Shown here one piece after another: positions 24,367 to 32,836 of a stretch of 64,000 nucleotides of DNA. Origin of the DNA: an uncultured Massilia sp. (lineage in GTDB: Bacteria > Pseudomonadota > Gammaproteobacteria > Burkholderiales > Burkholderiaceae); contig CAMLMV010000012.1 of the NCBI GenBank assembly GCA_946481275.1, positions 1-64,000 on the forward strand, read 5' to 3'. The position numbers were made by a program, and so were the translations under genes. Within the stretch, counting starts at the first letter, position 1; each line of letters starts with the position of its first letter. The notes under the pieces are model-generated. The model searched no databases. It had not been told where the DNA came from and worked only from the letters and a program-made list of their open reading frames with translations.

Positions 24367-24834
24367 TCAGGTCTTGGACCAGCGCCGCAGGATGGCGAGG
24401 ATGACGAGGGCGAACAGCGTGGACAGCAGCGCCGTCGCTTCGCGGCCCATGCCCGCTGCGACGCCGAGTGCCGCCGTCAGCCAGATGCTGGCGGCCGTCG
24501 TGAGGCCGCGCACGTCGTTGCGGTCCCGCTGCTTCAGGATCGCGCCGGCGCCGAGGAAGCCGATGCCGGCCGTGACGCCCTGCAGCACGCGCGACAGGTC
24601 TTCCATCTTCATGCCCGCCTGCAGGGGAATCAGCACGAACAGCGCGGAGCCCAGCGACACGAGCATGTGCGTGCGCAGGCCCGCGGGCGCGCCGACGGAT
24701 TCGCGCTCCCAGCCCAGCACCCCGCCGAGCACCACGGCGACCAGCAGGCGCACGACGATGCGCACGATGCCCGCGCCGTCGCCGATGTCGGTGAATTCCT
24801 CGCGTACCGTGCCCCAGACTTCTTCCAGCGTCAT
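24367..24834 (-). CDS. MgtC/SapB-family membrane protein
   Basis: The 155-residue protein has four or five membrane helices and the family signature: LGWERESVGAPAGLRTH in the first half and GIGFLGAGAILK after it. MgtC-like proteins are linked to growth in low magnesium and to virulence in some pathogens, acting on the F-type ATPase in Salmonella; most environmental homologues have no proven role. This one lacks the extra C-terminal ACT-like domain of MgtC itself and so is closer to the short SapB type. It stands alone, 111 bases from the M28 gene. Confidence 0.88.
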   Translation of the reverse strand: MTLEEVWGTVREEFTDIGDGAGIVRIVVRLLVAVVLGGVLGWERESVGAPAGLRTHMLVSLGSALFVLIPLQAGMKMEDLSRVLQGVTAGIGFLGAGAILKQRDRNDVRGLTTAASIWLTAALGVAAGMGREATALLSTLFALVILAILRRWSKT

Positions 24835-24897
24835 GCCGCCTCCCGAATGCCGATGACGCTCATGATGCCAGCCAGGGCCATACGGCGGCGCACGGCG

Positions 24898-25848
24898 TCA
24901 CAACGTGCCGAGGAACGTGCGGATCGCGGCGGTGACGGCCTGCGGCTGGTCGAACATCGCGAAGTGGCGCGACGGGGCGACCGTCACGACCTGCAGCTTG
25001 GGCGTGCCCTCCATCAGCGCCCGGTAGTAATCAGCCTTGCCGGCGGGCGTCAGGTTTTGCTGGGCGCCGTCCAGGTCGAAATAGGGCACGATGGCCAGCA
25101 CGGGCGCCTGGATCGACTTCAGGCCGGGGCGCAGGTCCAGCGTGAGCACGTCGGCCGCCCACGCGCCGACGGACGCCGGGTCGCTGCGCGCCGTCAGCTG
25201 GGCCAGCGCGTCGGCCTTCGCCATGTCCAGGACGCCGATGGTGCGCATATAGCCCTGCTGCTGTTGCGCGAAGCGGTCGGGCGGCTGGTTGCCGATCTGC
25301 GCGCGCATCCGCTCGGCGAACTGCGGGCGCTGCGGCGCCGGCATGTCTTCCGTGCCCGGCATCACGGGCAGGCCGTCGATGCTGACGATGCCTGCCACGA
25401 GCGCCGGCTTGTCTTCCGCAATGGCGAGCGCCAGGATGCCGCCGAGGCTGTGGCCCACGATGACGGGCTTCTCCAGGTGGTGGCCCATGATCAGTCCCTC
25501 GATGGCGGTACGCGCCGCCGCGAACGGGGCCGGGCCGGCCGGCGGGCGGCCGTCGAAGCCGGGCAGCGTCAGCACATAGACGGCGTGGTCGGGCGCGAAG
25601 GCGCGGATCGTGTCCTGCCACACCCAGCTGCCGCTCGCGAGGCCCGGGATCAGGATCAGCGGGCGTCCCTTGCCGCCATGCCGCTCCACGAGGACGCCAC
25701 CCACCTCGAAGCGCTCGGCCGGCGCGATGGTGGCGGCGAACCGGTTGGTCTGCGGCACGGTGTCGGCGGCGCGGCCGTGGTGCGCGCCGCCCATGAACAG
25801 CGTGACGGCGATGGCGGCGAATACGGCTTTGTTGCGGAAGATGTTCAT
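24898..25848 (-). CDS. Exported alpha/beta hydrolase
   Basis: The 316-residue protein has a signal peptide (about 1-28, ...GGAHHGRAAD) and an alpha/beta-hydrolase fold: oxyanion strand LILIPGLASGSW, nucleophile elbow GHSLGG with the catalytic Ser, and a C-terminal SRHFAMFDQP with the catalytic His. The substrate is unknown. Its ATG overlaps the stop of the upstream XRE gene by four bases (ATGA), so it is the third gene of a coupled operon: membrane protein, XRE regulator, hydrolase. A periplasmic enzyme under its own small repressor suggests it is needed only in a certain condition. Confidence 0.88.
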   Translation of the reverse strand: MNIFRNKAVFAAIAVTLFMGGAHHGRAADTVPQTNRFAATIAPAERFEVGGVLVERHGGKGRPLILIPGLASGSWVWQDTIRAFAPDHAVYVLTLPGFDGRPPAGPAPFAAARTAIEGLIMGHHLEKPVIVGHSLGGILALAIAEDKPALVAGIVSIDGLPVMPGTEDMPAPQRPQFAERMRAQIGNQPPDRFAQQQQGYMRTIGVLDMAKADALAQLTARSDPASVGAWAADVLTLDLRPGLKSIQAPVLAIVPYFDLDGAQQNLTPAGKADYYRALMEGTPKLQVVTVAPSRHFAMFDQPQAVTAAIRTFLGTL

Positions 25849-26048
25849 GCGGTCTCCTGGTCCGGGAAGAAAATGGTTTCGATCGGTTGATCGAACAGTT
25901 TTGCGAGTGCGAAGGCCAGCGGCAGGCTCGGGTCGTAGCGGCCCGTCTCGATGGCGATGACGGTCTGGCGCGAGACGTCCAGCAGCTCGGCCAGGTGCGC
26001 CTGGCTCCAGCCGCGTGCCCCGCGCAGGTCGCGGATCGCGTTCTTCAT
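25845..26048 (-). CDS. Small XRE-family regulator (67 residues)
   Basis: The protein is little more than one helix-turn-helix (about 4-58; WSQAHLAELLDVSRQTVIAIE) with a short tail IETIFFPDQETA. This compact type is often encoded beside a small membrane protein and represses its own operon. The ATG at 26048 overlaps the upstream membrane-protein stop (ATGA), and its stop overlaps the hydrolase ATG (ATGA). Two dyads of the ATGTAAAG/CTTTACAT type sit on the operon promoter and are the likely operators. Confidence 0.88.
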   Translation of the reverse strand: MKNAIRDLRGARGWSQAHLAELLDVSRQTVIAIETGRYDPSLPLAFALAKLFDQPIETIFFPDQETA

Positions 26049-26446
26049 GATTCGAGGGCCCGGCGGGCGCGCAGTGCCAGGATGGTGCTCGCGACACCCC
26101 AGCTGACGCCCATGACCATCCACACGCTGAACATCGACAGCTTCGGGAAGCCGGCCGTCTCGAGAAAGCCGTAGCTGAACGTGACGGCCCCGGTGATCCC
26201 GAACGCGAGCGCCAGGGTTTCCAGGAGGCGCATCCGCTGGTACTCGTCGACGCGGGCGACGTGGCGCGCGATGGCCCGGATCATCATGGCGAAGCCGATC
26301 ATCGGCGCCAGCAGGACGACGGTGCGCAGCGGCCCGTCGTCCAGCGGCCGGCCGTACCGGATCGACGCGAACAGCAGCACGACATACACGGCGATGGCCG
26401 TCAGCAATTCGCCGCGGTAGGCCCGCCCGACACGTTTCTCATGCAT
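26045..26446 (-). CDS. Small integral membrane protein, first gene of the XRE-hydrolase operon
   Basis: The 133-residue protein has about four hydrophobic helices (near 15-32, 43-60, 80-98 and 108-125) separated by charged loops, with no catalytic motif. I cannot name the family with confidence. Co-transcription with a compact XRE regulator resembles DUF2178-like membrane protein/XRE pairs. The ATG at 26446 is chosen because AGGAGG precedes it; an ATG five codons upstream has none. Its function is unknown; a link between envelope state and the downstream repressor is possible but unproven. Confidence 0.75.
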   Translation of the reverse strand: MHEKRVGRAYRGELLTAIAVYVVLLFASIRYGRPLDDGPLRTVVLLAPMIGFAMMIRAIARHVARVDEYQRMRLLETLALAFGITGAVTFSYGFLETAGFPKLSMFSVWMVMGVSWGVASTILALRARRALES

Positions 26447-26459
26447 CGCACACCTCCTC

Positions 26460-26520
26460 ATGTAAAGTATGCTTTACATCGTAGAACGGCTCCGGGGTGA
26501 TGTCAAGCTTCCTTTACATC
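26460..26520 (-). promoter_or_regulatory. Promoter with two operator dyads for the membrane protein-XRE-hydrolase operon
   Basis: On the minus strand TTGACA (26506-26501), a 17-base spacer and TACGAT (26483-26478) form a sigma-70 promoter. A perfect dyad ATGTAAAG-TATG-CTTTACAT (26460-26479) touches the -10, and an imperfect copy (26499-26520) covers the -35. This is classic architecture for repression, most simply by the XRE protein of the same operon. Confidence 0.75.
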
Positions 26521-26576
26521 CTTTTTTGGCGCCCGTTCGACTACAATGCTCGCCTCCGTTTTCTCCTGTTGCCGCC

Positions 26577-27824
26577 ATGTCCCAGCTCACTGAATCCCGT
26601 CCCCACGCCATCGTCATCGGCGGCGGTCCCGCCGGCCTGATGGCGGCCGAGGTGCTGTCCGCGGGCGGTGCGCGCGTGGACCTGTACGACGCGATGCCAT
26701 CCGTCGGCCGCAAATTCCTCCTGGCCGGCAAGGGCGGCATGAACATCACGCATGCGGAACCGTATGACGCGTTCGTCGGTCGCTACGGCGCCCGCGCGAA
26801 CCGCGTGAAGCCCTGGCTCGATGCGTTCCCGCCGGCGCAATTACGGGAATGGATCCACGTGCTGGGTGTCGACACGTTCGTGGGGACGTCCGGCCGCGTG
26901 TTCCCGACCGATATGAAGGCGGCGCCGCTGCTGCGTGCATGGCTGCACCGGCTGCGCGAGGCGGGCGTCGCGTACCACATGCGTCACCGCTGGACCGGCT
27001 GGCGCGACGGCGCCCTCGTGTTCGCGACGCCCGACGGCGAAACGACGGTCGACGCGCAAGGCAGCGCGACCGTGCTGGCGCTGGGCGGCGCGAGCTGGGC
27101 CCGGCTCGGGTCCGACGGCGCGTGGGTGCCCCTGCTGGCCGCGCGCGGCGTGGACGTCGCGCCGCTCGTGCCGGCCAACTGCGGCTTCGACGCCGACTGG
27201 TCGGATCACTTCGCGGAGCGTCACGCCGGCGCGCCGCTGACGACCGTCGCGCTGGCCCTCGAAGGCGGCGCGTTCCGCAAGGGCCAGTTCGTCGTCACCG
27301 CAACCGGTGTCGAGGGAAGTCTCGTGTACGCGCTGTCGGCGGGCATCCGCGACCGCATCGTGCAGGACGGCCAGGCGACCGTGCTGCTGGACCTGCTGCC
27401 CGACCACGACCCGCAGCGCGTGCTGGACGAGGTGACGCGCCCGCGCGGCACGCGTTCGATGTCCAGCCATCTGCAAAGCCGCCTGGGCATCAAGGGCGTG
27501 AAATCGGGCCTGCTGCACGAGTGCCTGGGCAAGGCCGACTACGCCGACCCGGCGAAGGTGGCGCGGGCGTTGAAGGCCCTCCCGCTCGTGCTGAAACGTC
27601 CGCGCCCGATCGATGAAGCGATCAGCAGCGCGGGCGGCGTGCGCTTCGACGCGCTCGACGGCGCCATGCTGAGAGGCCTGCCGGGCGTATTCGTGGCGGG
27701 CGAGATGGTCGACTGGGAAGCGCCGACGGGCGGCTATCTGCTGACGGCGTGCTTCGGCAGCGGGCGCGCGGCGGGGCGCGCGGCGCTGGACTGGCTGCTC
27801 AATCCTGCTTGTCGTCGAAGCTGA
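26577..27824 (+). CDS. HI0933-like / TIGR03862-type flavoprotein
   Basis: The 415-residue protein has an N-terminal FAD-binding Rossmann motif IVIGGGPAGLMAAE (about 12-25), KGGMNITHAE and, near the end, GVFVAGEMVDWEAPTGGYLL with the second FAD contact. These are hallmarks of the HI0933 family of BaiN-like NAD(P)/FAD-dependent oxidoreductases; the true substrate is unknown. The start at ATG 26577 just precedes the Rossmann strand. A TACAAT box lies at 26542-26547. The last 26 bases overlap the 3' end of the convergent DUF2807 gene. Confidence 0.85.
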   Translation: MSQLTESRPHAIVIGGGPAGLMAAEVLSAGGARVDLYDAMPSVGRKFLLAGKGGMNITHAEPYDAFVGRYGARANRVKPWLDAFPPAQLREWIHVLGVDTFVGTSGRVFPTDMKAAPLLRAWLHRLREAGVAYHMRHRWTGWRDGALVFATPDGETTVDAQGSATVLALGGASWARLGSDGAWVPLLAARGVDVAPLVPANCGFDADWSDHFAERHAGAPLTTVALALEGGAFRKGQFVVTATGVEGSLVYALSAGIRDRIVQDGQATVLLDLLPDHDPQRVLDEVTRPRGTRSMSSHLQSRLGIKGVKSGLLHECLGKADYADPAKVARALKALPLVLKRPRPIDEAISSAGGVRFDALDGAMLRGLPGVFVAGEMVDWEAPTGGYLLTACFGSGRAAGRAALDWLLNPACRRS

Positions 27825-28617
27825 CCGTCGCGCTGCCGTTGCGGCTGACGGAGCGTTCGTCCGGATTGCCGAAGACGCGCGCCTCGCCGCTGCCGGTCAG
27901 GTCCGCATGCAGGCGCTTGCGGGCATACACGGCGCTGTCGCCGGAACCCTGTTGCGCGAGGTCGACCTCGTCGGCGCGCAGGTGGCGCGCATCCAGGTCG
28001 CCGGAGCCGCGCAACTCGGCGTGCAGCGCGCGCGTCGAACCCACCAGCGTAAGGCGGCCGCTGCCGATGACGGCGGCATCCACCGTGTCGCTCGTGCCGC
28101 CCGTCAGTTCCATGTCGCCGCTGCCGTGGATCGCAGCCATGATCTCGCGGTAGCGGCCGTTGAAGCGCATGCGGCCGGAACCGTCCAGCGCGACGTCGAG
28201 GTGGTCGCCCGCGAAGCCGCTCACGGTGTGTTCGCCGCTGCCGTTGACGCTCAGGGATTCCAGCGACGGCAGGGTGACCGTCACCTCGATCGGCGTGCGG
28301 TGGCGCAGCAGGATGCCGCGCGGGCCGATGTGCAGCATGTCGCCGTCGACGGTCGTGTCGATGTTGGCCAGCAGGCGCTGCTCGCCCCGCACTTCCAGCG
28401 ACGGCGTGGGGCCCTGGCGCAGCGTGAGGTTGACGGGGCCGGACAGGTCGACCTTGGCAACGGCCTGGTCGAGCGCGCGGCGCTCGGTCGTGAGCAGGCG
28501 GCTGCCGGGGTTGGACGGACCGTTCGTGCCGTGGGCGCGCAGCATGCTGTACGAGACGCCGATCAGCAGGAAGGCGATGACGAGCAGGGTGAAGCCGATT
28601 TTCAATAACGCGCGCAT
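27799..28617 (-). CDS. DUF2807 (GIN-domain) envelope protein
   Basis: The 272-residue protein has an N-terminal membrane anchor or signal (about 5-25, LLKIGFTLLVIAFLLIGVSY) and a repetitive beta-helix domain rich in GSG turns (NGSGEHTVSG, DGSGRMRFNG, HGSGDMELTG and so on), typical of putative auto-transporter adhesin head-type GIN domains. It should face the periplasm. It follows the DUF1700 gene by six bases, a pairing widespread in bacteria. Function unknown, probably envelope sensing or stress. Confidence 0.85.
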   Translation of the reverse strand: MRALLKIGFTLLVIAFLLIGVSYSMLRAHGTNGPSNPGSRLLTTERRALDQAVAKVDLSGPVNLTLRQGPTPSLEVRGEQRLLANIDTTVDGDMLHIGPRGILLRHRTPIEVTVTLPSLESLSVNGSGEHTVSGFAGDHLDVALDGSGRMRFNGRYREIMAAIHGSGDMELTGGTSDTVDAAVIGSGRLTLVGSTRALHAELRGSGDLDARHLRADEVDLAQQGSGDSAVYARKRLHADLTGSGEARVFGNPDERSVSRNGSATVSFDDKQD

Positions 28618-28623
28618 GGTGGC

Positions 28624-29409
28624 TCAGCCCCCCTTGAGCAGGGAACGGTTCATTTGCAGGTAGCGCTTCAGGCCGATGAAGGTATAGCGCGTGACCACGA
28701 GCGACAGCAGGAACAGCGCGATCCCGCCCAGTACGAGGCCGAACCCGAACAGGGTCTGCGTCGTGCGCGATTCCGCGTCCATCTCCGTGCTGATGCGCAC
28801 CGTGCTGTCCGCGAGCGCCTCGGCCCCGCGTACGGCGCGCGAACGTTCCAGACGGCTGCTCCGGTCGGCCTCGGCGGGCGGCAGGGGATCCGCGATCTCC
28901 GGGCGCTCCTCCGTGACGTTGATGCCGTGGCTGCCGATCTCGATGCGCATCTGGCGGCCGCGCCCGTCGTCGTCGATGGTGACGAAGCGGCTCGGCCAGT
29001 CCAGTACGAGTTCGTTGGCGCCGGCCAGTCCGCTGGCTGTCGTCGCGATGCCGGCCAGGTAGAACGTCAGCGCGCAGACGTACAGGGCGAACAGCAGCGC
29101 CGAGTAGACCATCGCCGGCACGATCATGAACAGGTTGAAGATGGCCAGGCCGACGGCGGACACGGCCACGCGCAGCACGTTGGCCGGGTTCTTCTTCTCG
29201 GTGAATGCGTTCAGGTGGGCGCTCGCGCGCAGGGTCATGGCGATCTTCGTCGGATCGTCGAGCTCGCGCGCCACGTCCGGCTCGCCACGTCCGGCGGCCA
29301 TGCCGTCGACGAAGCGCTGCTCGTAATAGGCCAACGTCCTGGCCTGGACGTCGGGCGGCAGGCCGAGCATGGCCCGCTTGAGCGCCTCGAGGTATTCCAG
29401 TTTGCCCAT
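28624..29409 (-). CDS. DUF1700-family membrane protein
   Basis: The 261-residue protein starts with the DUF1700 signature (YLEALKRAMLGLPPDVQARTLAYYEQRF), followed by two or three membrane helices (about 80-140) and a final one near 225-247. The first 75 residues are soluble. Genes of this type are usually next to a PadR-type regulator and a GIN-domain protein; the second partner is here, but no PadR gene is seen. AGGAG precedes ATG 29409. Function unknown; likely a membrane-bound partner of the downstream GIN protein. Confidence 0.85.
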   Translation of the reverse strand: MGKLEYLEALKRAMLGLPPDVQARTLAYYEQRFVDGMAAGRGEPDVARELDDPTKIAMTLRASAHLNAFTEKKNPANVLRVAVSAVGLAIFNLFMIVPAMVYSALLFALYVCALTFYLAGIATTASGLAGANELVLDWPSRFVTIDDDGRGRQMRIEIGSHGINVTEERPEIADPLPPAEADRSSRLERSRAVRGAEALADSTVRISTEMDAESRTTQTLFGFGLVLGGIALFLLSLVVTRYTFIGLKRYLQMNRSLLKGG

Positions 29410-29431
29410 TGTTACTCCTGGCAGGGCGGTA

Positions 29432-29569
29432 TTAATTTCGGCCAAGCAACAGCATGGCGTTCAGCGCCGGATCGGCCGCGCCGCCCGGGTGGACGAGGAT
29501 GATCGTCGCGGCCGCCACGACGGCCAGCAGGGCAAGGGTACGTACGCCGAGATGGATGTTCATTTGCAT
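29432..29569 (-). CDS. Small membrane protein (about 45 residues)
   Basis: I do not recognise this short frame. It encodes one hydrophobic helix (LALLAVVAAATIILV) with a basic N-terminus and a short C-terminal tail ending LLLGRN, so it would be a single-span inner-membrane peptide. It ends 22 bases before the DUF1700 gene on the same strand. The start may be ATG 29569 or, two codons later, 29563; the Shine-Dalgarno is only GCGGAA. Position and composition favour a real gene, but support is limited. Confidence 0.5.
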   Translation of the reverse strand: MQMNIHLGVRTLALLAVVAAATIILVHPGGAADPALNAMLLLGRN

Positions 29570-29695
29570 TTCCGCCAACACTCGTTTCGATGTTGACACT
29601 GTACGGAACGGAGGTGGCGTGCGCCACCGGTGTGCGACAGGCTGCGGATTTCGCGGGGCAGGGCGCACCCCGGCGGGATGATCGGCGGGCATGCA

Positions 29696-31033
29696 TCAGC
29701 GCCTGTTCCCTGTAATGACAGCCGCAGCGGCCACCCCGCTGCGCACGGCCGCCTCCAGCGTGGCGGGATAGTCGCAGGCCGTATAGTCGCCGGCCAGCGC
29801 GAGGCCGGGCAGCTCGATGTCGTTGGCGGGACGGTCGAGGGCGGGCGAACACGCGAACGTTGCGCGCTTTTCCGTGATCACGCGGCTCCACTGCGGCGAC
29901 GCCAGCGCCGGCTGCGCGAACGCGGCGGCCAGTTGCGCGGCGACGCCGGCCGCCAGCGCCTCCTGGCCGATGTCGCCGGCCGGATCCGCGCCGCTGATCA
30001 CGACGGCCAGTAGACCGTCCTGGCCCGGATCGAGCTGGCCGCGGTCGAATACGAACTGGCCCCAGCGGTTGTCGGCAGGCGCATCCACCAGTGCGCAGAA
30101 CGGCAGCGGCAGGCGGACGCCGGCCTCGTATTGCAGGTAGACGGTGGCGATCGGTTCGTAGTCCAGCGCATCGAGCCTGGCGACGACGTCCGCGGTGCCG
30201 TCGAGTGGCCGCAGCAGCGAAGCCGCCTGCCAGGGCGGGGCCGCCAGCACGACGGCATCGAACGTCTGCACGTCGGCGCCCGCGCGCACGATCCACGTGC
30301 CGCCGTCGGGGCCCAGCGCATCGATGCGGCGGCCCGTGTGGACCGTGGCGCCGCGGCGTTCCAGGTAGCGGCGCGCCGCTTGCGGGAACAGGGCGTCCAG
30401 CAGCACGCGCGGGATCAGCATGTCGGAGGCGGCCCTTTTCGCGCCGAGGCTGTCGCGCAGCACGGCCAAAAACACCTGCGCGGACGCGCGTTCCGGCGGC
30501 GTGTTCAGCGCCGCGAGGCACAGCGGGCGCCACATCAGGCGGATGAGGCGTTCGGTCTGGTCGTAGCGGACGAGCAGTTCCGCCACGCTGCAATCGTTGT
30601 GGAGCTGCCAGCCCATCCAGCGGGCGGTCGTCGTGAAGCGGGCGAGGGCCAGCTTGTCGACGCGGTCCAGGCCACGGGCGCGCAGCAGCGCGACGAGCAT
30701 GTGCAGCGGCGCGGGCAGGCGCGGGGCGACGAAGTCCATGCCGTCGTCGCCTTGCGGGTAGCGCATCTGCAGCGGCAGCCGAAGCAGGGCGTCACGCGGA
30801 TCGACGCCCACGCAGCGCATCAGGCGCAACGTGTCGGCATAGGCGCCCAGCATGATGTGCTGGCCGTTGTCGAGCAGGCGCCCGTTCGTCTCGATGGCGC
30901 GGGCGCGGCCGCCCAGGGTGCGCGCGGCTTCGAACAGCGTGACGCCGCAGCCCGCGTCCAGCAGCGCGACGGCCGCTGCGCAGCCGGCCCAGCCGCCGCC
31001 GACGACGGCAACCCGCTTGTCAGCCGCGGACAT
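29696..31033 (-). CDS. hpnE: Hydroxysqualene dehydroxylase
   Basis: HpnE is a flavoprotein that reduces hydroxysqualene to squalene, the third step of the HpnCDE route. The 445-residue protein has the FAD motif VAVVGGGWAGCAAAVAL at 8-24, then LFEAARTLGGRARA, and near the C-terminus GLALAGDYTACDYPATLEAAVRSG, as in amine-oxidase-like desaturases. It overlaps hpnD by 14 bases, so the two are probably translated together. Squalene is the precursor of hopanoids; shc is not in this window. Confidence 0.92.
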   Translation of the reverse strand: MSAADKRVAVVGGGWAGCAAAVALLDAGCGVTLFEAARTLGGRARAIETNGRLLDNGQHIMLGAYADTLRLMRCVGVDPRDALLRLPLQMRYPQGDDGMDFVAPRLPAPLHMLVALLRARGLDRVDKLALARFTTTARWMGWQLHNDCSVAELLVRYDQTERLIRLMWRPLCLAALNTPPERASAQVFLAVLRDSLGAKRAASDMLIPRVLLDALFPQAARRYLERRGATVHTGRRIDALGPDGGTWIVRAGADVQTFDAVVLAAPPWQAASLLRPLDGTADVVARLDALDYEPIATVYLQYEAGVRLPLPFCALVDAPADNRWGQFVFDRGQLDPGQDGLLAVVISGADPAGDIGQEALAAGVAAQLAAAFAQPALASPQWSRVITEKRATFACSPALDRPANDIELPGLALAGDYTACDYPATLEAAVRSGVAAAAVITGNRR

Positions 31034-31853
31034 ACGTCTTCCACGCGAGCCACAGCTTGCGCAGCGGCGTGAGGGAGATCTTCTGGGTGAGGACGTGGAA
31101 GCCGTCGCGCTCGATCTCGTCGAGCAGGGTGCGGTAGATGGCGGCCATCATGAGGCCCGGGCGCTGGGCGCGCCGGTCTTCCTTCGGCAGCAGCGCGAAC
31201 GCCTCGTCGTACAGCGTTTGCGCGCGGTCGGCCTGGAATTTCATCAGCGCTTCGAACTTCTCGCTGTGGCGCGCGTTCAGCAGGTCGGCCGCCGTCACGT
31301 TGAACTGCTGCAGTTCGCTGACCGGCAGGTAGATGCGGCCCTTGCGCGCATCTTCGCCCACGTCGCGGATGATGTTCGTGAGCTGGAACGCGAGGCCCAG
31401 AGTCTCCGCGTACTTCAACGTCTGCGGATTCGTCACGCCGAAGATGCTGGCCGACAGGATGCCGACGACCCCCGCCACGTGCCAGCAGTATTTCTTCAGG
31501 TTCGGGTAATCGAGGTAGCGCGACTGGTCGAGGTCCATCTCCATGCCGTCGATGATGGCTTGCAGGTGTTCCTGTTTCAGGTCGTACGGCTGGATATGCG
31601 GCTTCAACGCCAGCATCACGGGATGCGTGGGCGTACCCGAATACATCTGCGTGACCTCGTTGCGCCACCAGGCGAGCTTGATCCGTGCGACCGACTGGTC
31701 GCTCGCTTCGTCGACCGTGTCGTCGACTTCCCGGCAGAACGCATACAGCGCCGTGATCGCCCTGCGCCGCTCGGGCGGCAGGAACAGGAAGCTGTAGTAG
31801 AAGCTGGAGCCGCTTTGCGCGGTCTTTTGTTGGCAGTATTCGTCGGGGGACAT
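31020..31853 (-). CDS. hpnD: Presqualene diphosphate synthase
   Basis: HpnD condenses two farnesyl diphosphates to presqualene diphosphate. The 277-residue protein has both Asp-rich metal motifs of squalene/phytoene synthases: FCREVDDTVDEASD (about 39-52) and NIIRDVGEDARKGRIYLP. YCWHVAGVVG also matches. There is no clear Shine-Dalgarno before ATG 31853; it lies 53 bases after hpnC and overlaps hpnE. Confidence 0.93.
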   Translation of the reverse strand: MSPDEYCQQKTAQSGSSFYYSFLFLPPERRRAITALYAFCREVDDTVDEASDQSVARIKLAWWRNEVTQMYSGTPTHPVMLALKPHIQPYDLKQEHLQAIIDGMEMDLDQSRYLDYPNLKKYCWHVAGVVGILSASIFGVTNPQTLKYAETLGLAFQLTNIIRDVGEDARKGRIYLPVSELQQFNVTAADLLNARHSEKFEALMKFQADRAQTLYDEAFALLPKEDRRAQRPGLMMAAIYRTLLDEIERDGFHVLTQKISLTPLRKLWLAWKTYVRG

Positions 31854-31906
31854 ATTTAGATTGTTATTGCGCGGCGCAAGTCCGCTATCTTAGCCGATGG
31901 CGGCAC

Positions 31907-32716
31907 TTACATACGTATGGCGCGCCAGCCTACCGTGATCCAGTCCAGGCGTTTCAGGCGCGGACGCCGCCGGAACACGTCGTACTCCACGCGTTCGATC
32001 GCTTCCAGGATGCGCAGGCCGCCCTGGACGACCATGCGCAACTCCCAGCCGATGCGGCCCGGCAGGCGCGTGGCGAGCGGCGCACCTTCCAGCATCAGGG
32101 CCCGGGCGCGGTCCACCTCGAAGCGCATCAGCGCGCGCCACGCGGGCCCCGTGCGGCCCTCCTCGATGGCGTCCTGCGTCACGCCGAAGCGGGCCAGGTC
32201 GTCCAGGGGGATATAGATGCGGCCCTTGGCGATGTCGATGGCGACGTCCTGCCAGAAGTTGATCAGCTGGAGCGACGTGCAGATGGCGTCCGACGCGCGC
32301 AGGCTGGCCGCATCGTCGACGCCGTACAGTCCCAGCATCAGGCGCCCGACCGGGTCGGCGGAGCGCCGGCAATAATCCAGCAGGTGCGGGAAATCCGGGT
32401 AGCGGGTCGTGACGACGTCCTGCTTGAACGCCGACAGCAGGTTGCGCAACGGCTGCATGGGCAGCCGGAATTCGTCCAGCACGGCGGCGACGCGGCGGAA
32501 CATGGGATCGTCGGGCGGCGCACCGGCAGCGATCCCGTCCAGCGCCGCCTCATAGGCCTGCAGGGCGGACAGGCGCTCGGCCGGGGTGGCGTCGCCCTCG
32601 TCGGCGAGGTCGTCGGCGCTGCGGGCGAACGCATAGATCGCCTCCACCGCGGGCACGAGGCGGCGGGGGAGGAGGATCGACGCGACAGGGAAGTTTTCGT
32701 AATGGTCGACGGCCAT
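31907..32716 (-). CDS. hpnC: Hydroxysqualene synthase
   Basis: HpnC converts presqualene diphosphate to hydroxysqualene. The 269-residue protein opens with MAVDHYENFPVASILLPRRL, the standard N-terminus of HpnC, and has the first Asp-rich motif SADDLADEGD (34-43) and the second in NFWQDVAIDIAKGRIYIP. The start 32716 is preferred over an ATG 17 codons earlier, because a minus-strand TATAAT at 32769-32774 would place the transcript start at or after that earlier ATG. First gene of hpnCDE and divergent from the RND adaptor gene; the two promoters overlap around a shared TATAAT dyad. Confidence 0.92.
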   Translation of the reverse strand: MAVDHYENFPVASILLPRRLVPAVEAIYAFARSADDLADEGDATPAERLSALQAYEAALDGIAAGAPPDDPMFRRVAAVLDEFRLPMQPLRNLLSAFKQDVVTTRYPDFPHLLDYCRRSADPVGRLMLGLYGVDDAASLRASDAICTSLQLINFWQDVAIDIAKGRIYIPLDDLARFGVTQDAIEEGRTGPAWRALMRFEVDRARALMLEGAPLATRLPGRIGWELRMVVQGGLRILEAIERVEYDVFRRRPRLKRLDWITVGWRAIRM

Positions 32717-32747
32717 GCGGCTCTGTAGATTGCTGACTCTAAAGTCA

Positions 32748-32776
32748 TTTACTGGCGATAATTGCATGATTATAAT
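32748..32776. promoter_or_regulatory. Overlapping divergent promoters of hpnC and the RND adaptor gene
   Basis: On the plus strand TTTACT (32748-32753), 17 bases, TATAAT (32771-32776) points to the efflux adaptor. On the minus strand TATAAT (32774-32769) points to hpnC, so the two -10 boxes share an ATTATAAT dyad. Only one polymerase could be bound at a time. Confidence 0.5.
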
Positions 32777-32836
32777 TGCTAGGTTAAATCCACGACAGTG
32801 CCTCGCCATCCGGGCCGGGCCACCATGAGGAAACCA

